Assembly (NCBI GenBank): GCA_963752755.1
Contig: CAVVZJ010000003.1
Span: 620,001-684,000 of the forward strand
Reading direction: 5' to 3'
Length of the DNA stretch: 64,000 nt
From: CAVVZJ01 sp963752755
GTDB lineage: Bacteria; Planctomycetota; Planctomycetia; Isosphaerales; Isosphaeraceae
Part shown: positions 37,972 to 48,590 of the stretch, piece after piece
Layout: each line of letters begins with the position of its first letter
Position numbering within the stretch: the stretch's first letter is position 1
Program-made: the position numbers and the translations under genes
The notes under the pieces: generated by a model
What the model saw: the letters and a program-made list of their open reading frames with translations, nothing else
What the model was told of the DNA's origin: nothing
Databases searched by the model: none

Positions 37972-39074
37972 TCATGGCACCGCGCACAGGACCCGCGCCG
38001 TCTTGATCTGCCGGGCCAGGGGCTCCCACCAGAGGCCGTCGGTGCGGGTGTTCCAGAGTTCGCCGGAGGCCAGGGCGACGACGGCGCAATCCGTGTCGGA
38101 TGGGTCGTAGCGAATGTCGGCGATCTGGTCGTATTCGAGGAGTTCGGGGAAGCCGCGGGGGACGTGCTTCCAGGTCTGGCCGCCGTCCTTCGACTCGTAG
38201 AGGGCGAACTGCGTCAAGCCCTTGCGGGTGGCGACCGTGCCACCGGCCTCGGGACGTGTCGGCGCGGCGCCGGCGAGGAGGATCTTGGGGTCGCCTGGCT
38301 TGGCCTCGATCGCACGGACCCGACGGGCCTTCTCCAGACCGGCGCTGCGGTCGGTCCAGGTCGCACCTGAGTCATTGCTGATCCAGACGCCGTCCTCCGT
38401 CCCCGCAACGACCAGGCCGGCGGGCGTCGTCGGCGCCGGATCGCGAAGACCTCGGCGGGAAGACCCTCGCAGCGCGACCAATTCGCGCCCATGTCTTCAC
38501 TCTTCCACAAGCCCGCCCCGGCGACCGCCGCGAACCAGGGGGTACCCGCCGGACCCGCCACCAACGCCCGGATCTCGGGCATCACATCGCCCGGTTGCAC
38601 GACCGGCACGCCCAGCGCCTCCCAGCCGTGCAACGATCGCGACTCAGGCGATGCCGTGGCCGTCGCGGTCGCCGCGCCGCCGGCCGGAGTCGGTCGGCCG
38701 CCGAAGAGACCAGGGGCCCAGCGTCGGGCGAAGGCGAGCGGGCCGGGGATCGTCTCCTCGGCCTCGACCGGAAGCCCGATCGGTCGGTGATACAGGGCCA
38801 GCGGCCGGGCCGTCGCCAGGACGAGATGCGACGCCGCACCGGCCACCACCAGCGTCGTCGGCCGACCCGCGCCGTCGGGCGTCGGGATCTCAGACCAGTC
38901 CACCCCGTTGTTGGTCGTCTCCAGCACCCGACCCACGCCGTCGAGCACCCCGATCACCCCGCCACCTGGCGAGGCCAGACCCACGATCCCGCGGTCTTGA
39001 AGGCTGTGGAAGATCGGCCAGTTCGCCCCGCTGAACCAGCGGTAAATCCCCTCGTCGGTCCCGATGTAAAGCAT
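37972..39074 (-). CDS. Asp-box (BNR) beta-propeller protein (one frameshift)
   Basis: About 367 residues. The ATG at 39074 opens MLYIGTDEGIYRWFSG. Four Asp-box signatures (S/T-x-D/N-x-G-x-x-W) are visible: TTNNGVDW, SEDMGANW, SNDSGATW and SKDGGQTW, as in sialidase/photosystem stability factor-type beta propellers. An inserted Ala/Thr-rich loop (GGAATATATASPES) separates the first and second pairs. The frame changes near 38440. No signal peptide is obvious, and no catalytic residues of sialidases were recognised, so it is probably a binding or scaffold protein. Confidence 0.75.
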
Positions 39075-39446
39075 GGACGGGCGGCCCCTCCGGGTCTGTT
39101 GCGGAATCAACGCCACCTTAACTTAAAAACCGAGGGGGCGATTCGCAAGCCGAGGGACAGTCGGGAGAGGAGATTCACCATCGGGGCACCAAGGACACGA
39201 GGCTTGCACCCAGGAAAGCGTCCAGAGCCCCCTCCGCGTTTCCTCGTCGCCCATTCTTCAGGCGCGATCCGGGTCTCCTTCCTCGTCGTGCAACCCTGAT
39301 GCCCTTCCCGTGACTCGCGCCTCGACTGACCGCCGGTCGCGGCTCGCACGGTTTTTGCGTAACCCCCACCGGGGGCTGGTCCCATCCCTCGGCAAAGCGA
39401 ACAATGGGAAAGGGGGTTGAGCCCCGGTGTCTGGGAGGAGGTCTGC
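39075..39446. other. divergent intergenic region before the copper ATPase
   Basis: About 370 bases between the divergent Asp-box and copper-ATPase genes. No convincing CueR- or CsoR-type operator could be identified by eye, and no gene is present. Confidence 0.4.
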
Positions 39447-42212
39447 ATGTCCGTCGCACCCGAGACCGTCGAACTGCCCGTTGCGGGGATGACCTGCAAC
39501 CACTGCGTCGGCTCGGTCCGACACGCCCTGGAGGACGTGCCGGGCGTGAAGGAGGCCCGCGTCAATCTGGAGGCGGGACGAGCCGAGATCGTTCTGGAGC
39601 CCGGGTCGTCGGTGGACCGCGACCGACTCAAGGCCGCCATCGAGGAGGCCGGCTACAACGTACCGGCACCGGCCGCGACCGAGACCTGGAAGCTGGCCGT
39701 CGAGGGTATGCACTGCGCGAGTTGCGTCGGGCGGGTCCAGACCGCCTTGACGGGCGTTCCGGGCGTCGTGACGGCGGGGGTCGATCTGGAAGGCCGGAGC
39801 GCCGAGGTCGTGGTCGAACCCAGTCAAGTCGCGGAAGACGACCTGGTCCGTGCCGTGGACGCGGCCGGCTATCGAGCCCACCGGGTCGCAAGCCGCCCCG
39901 TCGAGATCCCCGCTCCTTCCCCTCCCACCAACCCGGTCACGATCGGCCCCCCCACCGCGAAGACGACGGCCCCGCGCCGAAACCCCGACCGTCAGCGGCC
40001 CCGAGGAGTGGAATCTCGCCATCGGCGGGATGCACTGCGCTAGCTGCGTGGCGCGGGTCGAGTCGGCCCTGGGGACCGTGCCAGGCGTGAAAGAGGCCCG
40101 CGTCAACCTGGCGACCGAGCGGGCGAGCCTTCTGGTCGATCCCCAGACGATCCGCGAGGAACAGCTCGCCGAAGTCGTCGCCCGCGCCGGCTACTCGGCG
40201 AGACGAGCCGAGTACGACCCCATGCAAGGGGCCGAGTCCTTGCGGAACGAGCGTGCCGAGCACGTCGCCTTCTGGCGGAACCGGCTGATCGTCGGCATCG
40301 CCTTGACAGTCCCGCTGGCGATCCTCGGCCTCGGTCCGATGCTGATCCCGGCTCTCTTCGGCCATGCGGCCTGGATCGGCTGGGCCATGCTCGTGCTCGC
40401 GACGCCGCTCCAGCTCTACCTCGGCGCCCCGTTCTACCTCGGCGCCTGGCAGCGCTTGAAGCAAGCCTCGTCCAACATGGACACCCTGATCGCCCTCGGC
40501 AGCTCGACGGCCTTTGCCTACAGTCTTTACGATCTCTTAGCCGGGTCTTCCCACGGGCATCTTTCCCACTTCTTCATGGATGCCGGCATCATCCTGACCC
40601 TCATCACGCTCGGCAAGTACCTGGAGGCCCGCTCGCGAGGCGTGGCCGGCGCGGCGATCGAGCGGTTGCTCGACCTGGCGCCGAAGACAGCCCGCATCGT
40701 CCGCGATGGCCGCGAGCAGGCCGTGCCGCTGGCCGAGGTCCGGCGCGGCGACCGCGTCCGCGTCCGGCCCGGCGAGGCGATTCCGGTCGATGGCACGGTG
40801 ATCGAGGGATCATCGAGCGTCGATGAGTCGATGCTCACCGGCGAGCCGATCCCCGCCGACAAGGAGCCGGGCGACCGCGTCACCGGCGCCACCATGAACG
40901 GCGACGGCTCCTTGCTCATCGAGGCCCAGCGGCTCGGCCGCGAGAGCGCGCTGGAAGGGATCGTGCGACTCGTCCGCGAGGCCCAGGGGTCCAAGGCCGG
41001 CATCCAGCGCCTGGCCGACACGATGGCCGCCTACTTCGTGCCGGCCGTGCTGGCGGTCGCCCTGCTGACCTTGCTCGGCTGGGGCGTGCTTGGCGGAAGC
41101 TGGTCGGCGGGCGTCCTGAACGCGGCGGCCGTGCTCATCATCGCCTGTCCTTGCGCGCTCGGCCTGGCCACGCCGATGGCCGTGGCCGTGGCCACCGGCC
41201 GCGGCGCACGGGCGGGCTTGCTGGTCCGGGAGGCGTCGGCCTTCGAGCGGATGGACCGGATCACGACCGTCGTGCTCGACAAGACCGGCACCGTCACCGA
41301 GGGCCGGCCCCGCGTCACCGACGTCTTCGCCGTCCCAGGCTGGAACAATGACCGCGTTCTGAAACTGGCCGCTTCGGCCGAGTCGGGCAGCGAGCACCCC
41401 CTGGCCCGAGCGGTGGTGGAGCAGGGGGGGACGACTTGCCGAAGGCCCAAGGCTTCCGGGCGGTGCGCGGGCAAGGCGTGATGGCGACGATCGATGGCTC
41501 CATCGTGCTCGTCGGCTCGTCGCGGTTCCTGTCCGAGTCGGGCGTGGATGTCTCACCTCTGGACGAAGCGGCCAACCGCTGGGAATCCGAGGCGAAGACC
41601 GTGCTCCGCATCGCCGCCGACGGCCGCGCCGCCGGCGCCCTCGCGGTGGCCGACACGCCCAAGGCTCACGCCCGCGAAGCCGTCGCCGAGCTTCGCGAGC
41701 GCGGCGCCGAGGTCGTCCTCCTGACCGGCGACCAGCCCGCCACCGCCCGCGCCGTAGCCGCTGAGGTCGGTATCGACCCGGAGCAAGTCTTCGCGGGCGT
41801 CCTGCCCGACGCCAAGGCCGCGAAGATCGGCGAGCTGAAGGCCCATTCCCGCGGTCGGGTCGCGATGGTCGGCGATGGACTCAACGACGCTCCCGCCCTG
41901 GCCTCGGCCGACGTCGGCATCGCCCTCGGCACCGGCACCGATCTGGCCAAGGCTTCGGCCGACGTCGTGATCGCCACCGGCGACCTCCGCGCCGTGCCCC
42001 GCGCCCTTCGGCTCGGCCGCGCCACCCTCCGCGCCATCCGGCAGAACCTCTTCTGGGCCGTCATCTACAACGTCGTCGGCATCCCCGTCGCCGCCTTCGG
42101 CCTCTTCGGCATGTACGGCCCCCTCGTGGCCGCGCTGGCGATGTCGCTCAGCTCGGTCACCGTCGTCGCACGATCCAGCCTCCTCGCAGGGCTCCGGCTG
42201 GAGTCGCCCTAG
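39447..42212 (+). CDS. copA: P1B-type copper-translocating ATPase with three HMA domains (two frameshifts)
   Basis: About 920 residues; pumps Cu(I) across the membrane using ATP. The ATG at 39447 has AGGAGGT five bases upstream. Three metal-binding domains carry GMTCNHC (about residue 12), GMHCASC (about 87) and GMHCASC (about 200). The actuator TGEPIPADK, the metal-site helix ACPCALGLATP (CPC), the phosphorylation site DKTGTVTEG and the hinge MVGDGLNDAPALA are all present. Two frameshifts: near 39975, and at the G run at 41424-41430, where one more G restores EQGGDDLPKAQGF. Most bacterial CopA have one or two HMA domains. The CPC and hinge motifs favour Cu(I) over Zn/Cd. Confidence 0.93.
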
Positions 42213-42277
42213 TCACTGGTCCTTATTTTGACCATCGACCATTGTTCCTTGACGATCGACCATCGACGAGATCCCCG

Positions 42278-43751
42278 ATGCGACGACGCACCCACTTCCC
42301 GACGTTGTTCCGCCGTCCGCCCGAAACGCATCAGGTCCTCTTCCCGTTTCTGGAGCGTTCGCGACGACTTGACCGCCGGTTCAAGTGGGCGATCGCGCTG
42401 GTCACGGTCGCCATCGTGGTCGCGTCGGTCGGACTGACGCCGAGGGCGCGGACCCTCGCGATCGAGTGGACCGAGCGCAGCGCGCCAGGAAGCCTGGCGA
42501 CGCCTGACGGGCCTGGGCCCGTCTCGCGAGGAGATCGATCAGCTCCGCAAGGTCCGCCGCGCCCAGACCCGCCGCGACACGATGGCCTCCTTGACGCGTT
42601 TCTACCACAAGACCTCCCCCGAGATGCGCCGGATGTTCGACGTGGCCGGCATGGACCCCGAGCATTGTCTCATCGGGATCGGCCGGGCCGACAACGGCTT
42701 CCTCCTTTCCTCGAAGGTCTTTGAGGCCGACGAGCACGGCCGATCGTACAGGCTCCGGCCCAACACCAAGTCCGTCTGGCTCCGGCAAGTCACGCTCATC
42801 GATGGCCCCTTCGGCCTCTTTCTCGTGCCCGACACGCCCGAGGTCCGCACCGCCGCCGTCGCCGCCGGCGCGATCGTGGACGACCCCTCGCGCCAGACCA
42901 CGAATTCCTGGGGACTCCGCGGACCCGAGCCCGACCCCGAGGCCAGTATCCGCGGCATCGTCCTCGGCGACTCGTTCATGCAAGGCATGTTCAACGGCGA
43001 TGACCACACCCCGCCCGTGGACCTCGAACGCGAGCTGGAAAACCTCTGGGGCCGTGACGTCTCGCTCGTGAACACGGGCCACATCGGATACGCCCCCGAG
43101 CAATATTATCACTCGTTGCTCGCCTTCGGCGACCGCTTCCAACCCCATTTCGTGGTCATCAGCGTCTGCCCCAACGACTTCGGCGACGGCGACGCCGTGA
43201 TGGAAGGCGGCGGCAATAACTGGGACGAGGCCACCTTCTGGATCGGCGAGATCCTCCAGTGGTGCCGCTCGAGGCAGGTCCCCTACCTGCTCGTCGTCGT
43301 GCCCGTCGATCGCCAGATCATCGGCATCCGCCGCGACGGCATCTACCCCGGCCGGATCTCCAATCGCTACCCCGGCAGCCCGTCGTCGTATCTGAACCCC
43401 TTCGAAACCTTCCTCGACGAGCACCTCCGCCTGCTCCGCGAGAACCCCTCGGCGTCGCGGAGCGAATGCCTTTTATTCAATGCTCACATCAACGACAACC
43501 ACTTCTCCCCGCTCGGCTCGAAGCTCTGGGCGCGGATGGTCGCCCGCCGGCTCGACAACATCATGAACCCCCCGGCCAGACTCCCCCACCCCCCGCGCGG
43601 ATCTCTCGGAAACCAGGCTCCCCGGAATCGCCTTGATCAGCCACGTTGCCCCGGTAAAACAGGGGAAGTGCAATGTTCCCCCCTGTTCGAAAGGGAGTCC
43701 GATGCCGAGCGAGTCCAGAAAGAACCCGATCGTCCTCCTGCACGGTTATAG
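42278..43751 (+). CDS. membrane-anchored SGNH-like hydrolase (one frameshift)
   Basis: About 490 residues. The N-terminus MRRRTHFPTLF is followed by one transmembrane helix (about residues 40-62). After a frameshift near 42515 (one G missing in GACGGGCC) the protein resumes (SREEIDQLRKVRRAQ). The SGNH-type domain has IVLGDSFMQGMFNGDD (block I, Ser), VCPNDFGDGDAV (Asn block) and NDNHFSPLGSKLWA with a probable Asp/His pair. Such anchored SGNH/AlgX-like proteins often O-acetylate or deacetylate polysaccharides. The coding end overlaps the next gene by about 50 bases, so an additional indel near its C-terminus is likely. Confidence 0.75.
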
Positions 43752-45090
43752 CGACAATCCCGAGAGCTTCCGCAAGTGGTATGATTACCTGAGTGATCAG
43801 GGCCACGATCCCAAGACGATCCACCTGGCCAAGTATGTGACGCTCAGCAATGAGATCACCATCAAGGACATCGCCGAGGGCTTCGATCGCGCGCTTCGCG
43901 ACCAGGTGGGGTTGGACAACGATCAGCAGTTCGATGTGATTGTCCACTCCACCGGGATGCTCGTGATCCGCTCCTGGCTGACAACCTATGCCGGCCGACG
44001 CAGACGGATCAAGCGGCTGATCGGCCTGGCGCCCGCAACCTACGGCAGCCCCCTGGCTCACAAGGGTCAGAGCTGGATCGGCGGGGTCTTCAAGGGAAAC
44101 CGGGAGTGGGGTCCCGACTTCTGGGAGGCCGGCACGGAGATCCTCCGGGCCCTTGAGCTCGGCAGCCGCTTCCAGTGGGATCTCGCCGAGAAGGACCTGC
44201 TCGCCGAGACGCCCGTCTACGGCCCGGACGTGAACACGCCGTATCCTTTCATCCTGATCGGACTCGACAACTACGGCTCACTCATCCGCACCATCTCCGA
44301 GGGCCAGGGCTCCGACGGCGTTGTTCGCTGGGCCGGCGCCGGCTTCAACACGCGAAGGATCACCATTGATCTGACCCGCGATCCCGCTCGTCCCGAGGGG
44401 CAAAGCCGGATCCAGTTCAATGACTGGAAGAACGAGCGGACGCCCTTCGCCCTGCTCGCGAACCAGAACCACAGCACCATCCTTTCCGAGCCGACCTCGC
44501 AGGCCCTGAACCTGGTGGCCCGGGCCCTCCAGGTCGAGAGCCGCGAGCAGTACGACGCCGTCCGCGAGCAGTACCGCACGGTCACGGACGAGAATCGCGC
44601 GTCGGCGGGCACCGACGCCTGGCAGCAGTTTATCGTCCGGATGGTCGACGAACGCGAAGACCCGATCCCCGACTATTACGTCGAGCTCTGGAAGCCCACG
44701 GAACCATCCGGGTACGCGATGGTCGAGGAGTTCGACCTCGACGTCCATCCCTATTCGCGAGATGAAAGCTATCGATGCTTTCACGTGAATCTGTCGAAGC
44801 TGGAGACCAGCCGTCTCACCAATCTCGCCATGCGCATCGTCGCGAGGGCCGGGAGCACCAACCTCGTCGGATACCACGGCTTCGGGTCGGAGAAGTTCGA
44901 CCCCGAAGGCAACCTGCAGGCGAACCCGGGACCCTATGACGCCGTCATTGACATGACCGACGTCTTCCAGCAGACCGAGCTGCGGTTCTTTTACCCCGAT
45001 ACGACGACCCTCGTCGAGATCCGGATGAATCGCGATCCGCTGCCGTTCGTCGGCCCCATCTCGATCGTCGAACTGCTCACGTGGACATGA
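43702..45090 (+). CDS. alpha/beta hydrolase (lipase-like) with altered nucleophile elbow
   Basis: 462 residues. The ATG at 43702 is preceded by AAGGGAG. The N-terminal 300 residues are a lipase-like alpha/beta hydrolase: PIVLLHGYSDNPESF at the oxyanion region, and FDVIVHSTGMLVIRSWL at the elbow, where the usual G-x-S-x-G reads V-H-S-T-G. RLIGLAPATYGSPLAH follows. NQNHSTI near 44465 may supply the histidine. The C-terminal 160 residues form a beta-rich domain with DYYVELWKP and FHVNLSKLETSRLTN, probably a binding module. The frame is intact. Its 3' end overlaps the convergent HAD gene by 14 bases. Confidence 0.8.
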   Translation: MPSESRKNPIVLLHGYSDNPESFRKWYDYLSDQGHDPKTIHLAKYVTLSNEITIKDIAEGFDRALRDQVGLDNDQQFDVIVHSTGMLVIRSWLTTYAGRRRRIKRLIGLAPATYGSPLAHKGQSWIGGVFKGNREWGPDFWEAGTEILRALELGSRFQWDLAEKDLLAETPVYGPDVNTPYPFILIGLDNYGSLIRTISEGQGSDGVVRWAGAGFNTRRITIDLTRDPARPEGQSRIQFNDWKNERTPFALLANQNHSTILSEPTSQALNLVARALQVESREQYDAVREQYRTVTDENRASAGTDAWQQFIVRMVDEREDPIPDYYVELWKPTEPSGYAMVEEFDLDVHPYSRDESYRCFHVNLSKLETSRLTNLAMRIVARAGSTNLVGYHGFGSEKFDPEGNLQANPGPYDAVIDMTDVFQQTELRFFYPDTTTLVEIRMNRDPLPFVGPISIVELLTWT

Positions 45091-45773
45091 CGCGACGGCG
45101 ACCCGGCGCGTCGAGCAGCCCGAGCACCGCCGGGTCATCCAGCCTCGGGCTGATCCGGTGGGCCGAGCCGAGCCCTTCGGCCGGGCTGTGGTCGTGCGGG
45201 ATCGCGACGACGTACGCCCCCGCCGCCCGCGCTGCGGCCACCCCCGCCGCGCTGTCCTCCAGCACTAGCATCGCTCCCGGCTCGACCCCGAACCGACTGG
45301 CCGCCGTGCGGTAAATCTCCGGGTCGGGCTTGCTGTAACGGACGTCCTCCGCGCCGAGCAGGAAGGCGAAGCGCTCCCATAATCCATGACCTTTCAGCAG
45401 CCGCTCGGCATAGGCCCGCCGCGACGACGTGGCCACCGCCAGCGGCAGCCCCGACCGCCCGAGGTGGTCCAGCAAGCGCAAACAGGCCAGGCGTGGGGTG
45501 GATCGCCGTGTCGATCTCCGCGAAGAACCGCTGCCGCGCCTCGGCCAGCAGCTCGTCGGCCGACTCCTCCAGACCGGCGAGCACCTTCAACGCCGGATAC
45601 GCCAGCGCCGCCTGCCGCCCGATCATCGCGGCCATCATCGCCTTCGTGAACTCCTTGCCCCGCGCCGCCAGCATCTCGCCCGCGACACGGAAAAACAGAG
45701 CCTCGGTGTCGAACATCAGGCCGTCCAGGTCGAACGCGACGGCGCGGATCGTCGGGCAGTCGTCTCGGATCAT
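45077..45773 (-). CDS. HAD-family phosphatase, beta-phosphoglucomutase-like (one frameshift)
   Basis: About 232 residues. Motif I AVAFDLDGLMFDTEAL has both aspartates; motif II is LAVATSSRR (Ser), motif III lysine is in RYSKPDPEIY, and motif IV is LVLEDSAAGVAAA. The cap region (KAMMAAMIGRQAALAYP) places it in the beta-PGM/phosphatase subgroup IA. It hydrolyses or isomerises a small phosphorylated metabolite; the substrate is not fixed by sequence. The frame changes near 45485. The ATG at 45773 is chosen because homology begins just after it. Its stop overlaps the upstream convergent hydrolase gene. Confidence 0.85.
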
Positions 45774-45835
45774 GGCAGGTTCACTTTTGCTCAATGTTTG
45801 ACCATCAATCATGGACAAATTCGCTATTTCTGATA

Positions 45836-45965
45836 CACGAACCCGCTGATGTTGTCCGGTTGGGAATTGTGGGACAGCCGCCCCGGCTGTCGTCCGGTCC
45901 GGACCGCCGGGGGCGGCTGTCCCACAGGAGTCGGGCTCGAATCGGAAAGCATCAGCGGGTTCGTG
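45836..45965. repeat. 130-bp nested inverted repeat
   Basis: The outer arms CACGAACCCGCTGATG (45836-45851) and CATCAGCGGGTTCGTG (45950-45965) are perfect inverted copies. The inner arms GTGGGACAGCCGCCCC (45869-45884) and GGGGCGGCTGTCCCAC (45910-45925) are also perfect. The centre is the palindrome GGTCCGGACC (45896-45905). The right outer arm supplies the last codons and TGA of the DUF2088 gene on the minus strand. It could be a terminator for that gene, a cruciform or a MITE/REP-like insertion. Confidence 0.9.
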
Positions 45966-47265
45966 GATGAGGAACCATCAGGCGTCTCCCCTGCACGCTC
46001 TCCGGGAAAAGCCTCTCCTGCTCGATCCTCCCCGCGCCATCGAGCGGGACGGGACCGAAGTCGGACTCGAACCGCAGAGTCGAATCCGCCTCGACCTCGG
46101 CCGCCAGCGGCGGCGTGACCCAGAGGGTTTCCAGCTCCAGCGTGTTCGGGATCAAGACCATCCGGGTCTCGGACCAGTCCACACGCCAGCATGTATCGAG
46201 GCAAGCGGCGAGCAGGTCGCGGTCGGTGGGCATGGCCAGCGGCACGCGGGCGCGGGTGAGGAAGTTGCTGGTCAGGCAGTTCACGCGGATCGGCTCGGGG
46301 TCGATCTGGCGGACGAGTCGCTCGGTCGTCAGATCGGCCAGGCCGACGCCCACCGCATTGCCGCGCGACTCGGGCGCCACGTCCAGCACGGCCAGCCGCG
46401 TCACGACCGGCCGCGGCAGGTCCGGCATCGTCTCCACCCGCTGCCGGCCGATCACGTTCGGATCGAGCCCCGTGCCGCTGTAGTTCTTGCCCAGCTCGCC
46501 TACGATCAACACGTCGATCTGATCAAAAGGCAATCGCCCCATGAGCGATCGCGCCTCGTCGAGCAACCGCGGCTCCACTTCGAGCAACGCTTCCGGTTCG
46601 ACCGCCACGACCCGCGCCGTCCGCTCGCGTGCGTTCTCGAGCAGGGCGACGCCCAGGGCCACGGGCGTCCTCTCCAGCAAGAACCCCCCGACCTCCGGCA
46701 AGAGTTGCCGCAAACCCGGCAAGCCCAGCTTGTGCACCTGAGCTGCGCCCTCACGCTTGCCCAGGCCGATCGTCAACATCTTGAGCAAACCGCTCTCATA
46801 TCGCCCCGTGAACGACGTGTGCGGCTTGACACGGTTCAGCAAGACGATCCCGTCGGCCCCAAACGCATTCTGATCGAAGTGAATCGGCAATCCGAACCCG
46901 TTGGTGCCGAGCACGACCGTCTCCATCTCCGACCGCAACGGGCAACCGACGGCCTCCTCGGTGACCCCGAACTCGGCGAGCAAGGCCCGCTGCCCTGCCT
47001 CCGTGCCGCCGCCGTGGCTGCCCATCGCGGCCACGACGAACGGCTCCAGCCCCAGCCCCTTCAACGCCTCGACCACCGCCCGGGCAATCCGGGCAATCCC
47101 GGCAATTCCCCGGCTCCCCACGGTGAGGGCCACCGAACCGCCCGGTCTCACGCGCTCCGCGATCCGGCTGGCGCGGATCGCCTCCGCGATGGCGCGAGGC
47201 ACGTCGGCAACCTCGGGCTGGTGGTCGAAGCTCTGGCGGACGCGGGCGATCGGAGGGAAGTCCAT
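45952..47265 (-). CDS. DUF2088/LarA-like protein
   Basis: 437 residues. DUF2088 is the N-terminal domain of the nickel-pincer lactate racemase LarA. Here I see VALTVGSRGIAGIARI, VVAAMGSHGGGTEAGQ, LNRVKPHTSFTGRYESGLLK, LLPEVGGFL and VLIVGELGKNYSGTGLDP. The SHGGGT block and KPHT region correspond to LarA metal/substrate-site histidines. Whether it binds the pincer cofactor is unknown, and no larB/larC/larE genes are nearby. The ATG at 47265 is 11 bases after the GT2 stop, so they form an operon. Its stop codon lies inside the nested inverted repeat. The frame is intact. Confidence 0.82.
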   Translation of the reverse strand: MDFPPIARVRQSFDHQPEVADVPRAIAEAIRASRIAERVRPGGSVALTVGSRGIAGIARIARAVVEALKGLGLEPFVVAAMGSHGGGTEAGQRALLAEFGVTEEAVGCPLRSEMETVVLGTNGFGLPIHFDQNAFGADGIVLLNRVKPHTSFTGRYESGLLKMLTIGLGKREGAAQVHKLGLPGLRQLLPEVGGFLLERTPVALGVALLENARERTARVVAVEPEALLEVEPRLLDEARSLMGRLPFDQIDVLIVGELGKNYSGTGLDPNVIGRQRVETMPDLPRPVVTRLAVLDVAPESRGNAVGVGLADLTTERLVRQIDPEPIRVNCLTSNFLTRARVPLAMPTDRDLLAACLDTCWRVDWSETRMVLIPNTLELETLWVTPPLAAEVEADSTLRFESDFGPVPLDGAGRIEQERLFPESVQGRRLMVPHPRTR

Positions 47266-47276
47266 CGGCGGCTGGT

Positions 47277-48444
47277 TCAACCTGGGGAATCGGGGCGGGA
47301 CGGCCCCGCCTGGCCGCGACGCTCGCGGACCAGCGCAAGACCCTTCTCCGCCTCGGAGCGGGCATCGGGGTCGTCGAGCAATTCGGTGAAGCAAGCCTGG
47401 GCGCGGTCGAGATCACCGAGCACAACGTAGCACTTGCCGAGGTTGTCGATCGCATGGCGGCCGACGATGGTCGGGTCGAACGGCCGCGAATGGTCGTAGC
47501 CGCGGCTCCGACCGAGCTGGACGAGTTGTTCCAGCAGCCTCGCGGCGCCCGATCTCCCGCTCACGGAACGCCTGCTCGGCCAACGCCCAGAGGATCGGCG
47601 GGCTGTTCGGAAACCACCGCAAGGCCAGGGCCGTGGCGTCCTCCCGCGAGAGCGGACCGCGCAGCTGCTCGGGCGGCATCTGAAGGAGAGCTTCCAGCAA
47701 CACCTGCACGCTGGCATTCGGGGCCGCGGGCGCCTCGCGTTCGGCCGCGACAGCCTCGGTCGCCTCGGCCAGCACCTCGCCGGCGCGGGGATCGCCCAGT
47801 CTCGCAAGGGTAAACCCATATTCAATCAAGAAGCCAAGCTGACCCGGCCGGTCGCTCAGCTCCCGCTCCAGCAACCGCGCGGCCCAGCGCAGCTTCGACG
47901 CATCGAGCGTCGACTGGTAAGCGTGCCGCACGACCACGATCGGTGTCGTCTGCACGGCCGGTCGTTTTGTCCCCTCGGCCCCGGCTGTTCCAGGCCGCAG
48001 GGTCGGGTGGAGCCGGCCGACGTAGCGCACGTCCGGCCGGTTGCGGAAGAGGCGGAGATCGGCCGTCTCGACCCAGAGGTCCGGCCGGTCCTCCTGCCAT
48101 CGCTCGCGGATCAAGACGGTGAACCCGAAGACGTCGGCCCCGGCGTCGTCCACGCAAGGCCGCACGAGCGGGGCGCTCTCGGGCATCAACTCCTCGTCGG
48201 CGTTGAGCCAGAGGACCCAGCCCTCGCCGACCCGATCGAGGGCTGTGTTGCGACCGGCCGCGAAGTCGTCGTCCCAGGCGACCGGGACGACCTCCGCCCC
48301 CGCCCCGGAGGCAACCTCCGCGGTCCGATCGGTCGAGCCCGTGTCGGCCACGATCACCCGGTCGGCGACCGCACGCACGGAGTGGACCGCCCGCGCGATC
48401 GAGCCTTCCTCGTTCCTCGTGAGCAGGCAGGCGATCAGGGGCAT
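47277..48444 (-). CDS. glycosyltransferase family 2 with helical-repeat C-terminus (one frameshift)
   Basis: About 390 residues. The GT-A fold is clear: LIACLLTRNEEGSIARAV, ADTGSTDRTAEVA, WDDDFAAGRNTAL and WVLWLNADEEL. These are the signatures of SPBc2-type GT2 enzymes with C-terminal TPR-like repeats (LEQLVQLGRS, AIDNLGKCYVVLGDLDRA). The ATG at 48444 is used because the region before it is arginine-rich noise. A frameshift lies near 47545, where one G missing in ATCGGGCG restores the frame. It probably transfers a sugar to a protein or glycan; the acceptor is unknown. It precedes the LarA-like gene by 11 bases. Confidence 0.82.
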
Positions 48445-48590
48445 CGTCGTCCTCCGTCGCAATCGGCGACCGCCCGGCCCGACGCTCGGCCAGACCGGTT
48501 CCCTTTGAGGATGATACCGATTCCCCGTCCCCGCGGCCACCCGACCAGGCGCCGCGGCTCCGCCCTGTTGCCCGAACCCACCGCGGCCGT

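Noticed and set aside
45836..45965. Simple rho-independent terminator
   Set aside because: The structure is far longer than a terminator, has two nested arm pairs and no T run. It may terminate transcription, but that does not explain its form.
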